Under the pieces are notes generated by a model. It saw nothing but the letters and a program-made list of their open reading frames with translations. It made no database searches and was not told the origin of the DNA. A stretch of 6,763 nucleotides of DNA, taken from the NCBI GenBank assembly GCA_009787675.1, contig WQSU01000141.1, positions 1-6,763 of the forward strand, given 5' to 3'. Origin of the DNA: Lentimicrobiaceae bacterium. GTDB taxonomy: Bacteria; Bacteroidota; Bacteroidia; Bacteroidales; WCHB1-69. Shown here piece after piece: positions 6,723-6,763 of this stretch. Every line of letters starts with the position of its first letter. Position 1 is the first letter of the stretch. Made by a program: the position numbers and the translations under genes.

Positions 6723-6752
6723 TTGAATATTTTTGCACACAAAAATATTCAA
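6723..6752. repeat. Perfect 13-4-13 inverted repeat overlapping a promoter-like element
   Basis: TTGAATATTTTTG (6723-6735) and CAAAAATATTCAA (6740-6752) are exact reverse complements separated by CACA. Each arm contains TATTTTTG, a perfect Bacteroidota -7 element, one on each strand. The right arm ends one base before an ATG at 6754. The symmetry suggests an operator for a dimeric regulator or an mRNA leader hairpin. There is no T-run that would make it a clear terminator. Confidence 0.75.
6728..6735 (+). promoter_or_regulatory. Candidate -7 promoter element for a gene at the right edge
   Basis: TATTTTTG followed by CAC is an exact TAnnTTTG match and is identical over 11 bases to the candidate element of the response regulator on the other strand. 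Transcription would start near 6742, about 12 bases before the ATG at 6754. No obvious TTG sits at the -33 distance. Confidence 0.35.
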
Positions 6753-6753
6753 T

Positions 6754-6763
6754 ATGGAAAAGG
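6754..6763 (+). CDS. Possible start of a plus-strand gene cut by the window edge
   Basis: An ATG at 6754 begins a frame (Met-Glu-Lys) that runs off the window, right after the inverted repeat and the promoter-like TATTTTTG at 6728-6735. Only three codons are visible, so no product can be named. A different frame from the ATG at 6684 is also open to the end (26 codons, beginning MSLKIDTPTAMNSLN) and is an alternative. The gene would be divergent from the response regulator. Confidence 0.22.

Overview
The window looks like a chromosomal segment of a Bacteroidota bacterium. The coding regions have moderate to low GC and start codons generally lack Shine-Dalgarno sequences. Several upstream regions carry the Bacteroidota -7 promoter element (TAnnTTTG), and the protein sequences read like Bacteroidota housekeeping families. 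This placement is an inference from sequence style; no 16S or other marker is present.

Layout. Bases 1-456 hold no intact gene. A short remnant of an alpha/beta-hydrolase C-terminus (about 88-228, plus strand) is followed by an AT-rich spacer with two promoter-like sites. Bases 457-3264 (plus) are one long open frame. It encodes a full-length CCA-adding tRNA nucleotidyltransferase with an HD domain, joined through a repeat-rich linker to a full-length M16-type (insulinase-like) peptidase homologue that lacks the zinc motif. The gene converges, with a 12-base gap, on rarA (3277-4545, minus), an AAA+ ATPase of replication-fork maintenance. Upstream of rarA on the same strand lies a two-component pair, a membrane histidine kinase (4619-5872) and an OmpR/PhoB-type response regulator (5856-6557), whose reading frames overlap by 17 bases. 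The right end (6558-6763) holds the regulator's promoter region. It also holds a perfect 13-4-13 inverted repeat that overlaps a promoter-like element just before what may be the start of another plus-strand gene.

How the genes relate. The kinase and regulator form one signalling unit, transcribed leftward, and rarA could be read from the same transcript because no clear terminator separates them. The CCA enzyme (tRNA 3'-end maturation) and the M16 domain have no obvious functional link. The most striking point is their in-frame joining. The junction carries three 15-bp tandem repeats, a second linker inside the M16 part carries a 7-bp minisatellite, and both linkers share a related purine-rich stretch. 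I see no mobile element, CRISPR array, tRNA or rRNA gene, and no clear evidence of a wholly new multi-gene system.
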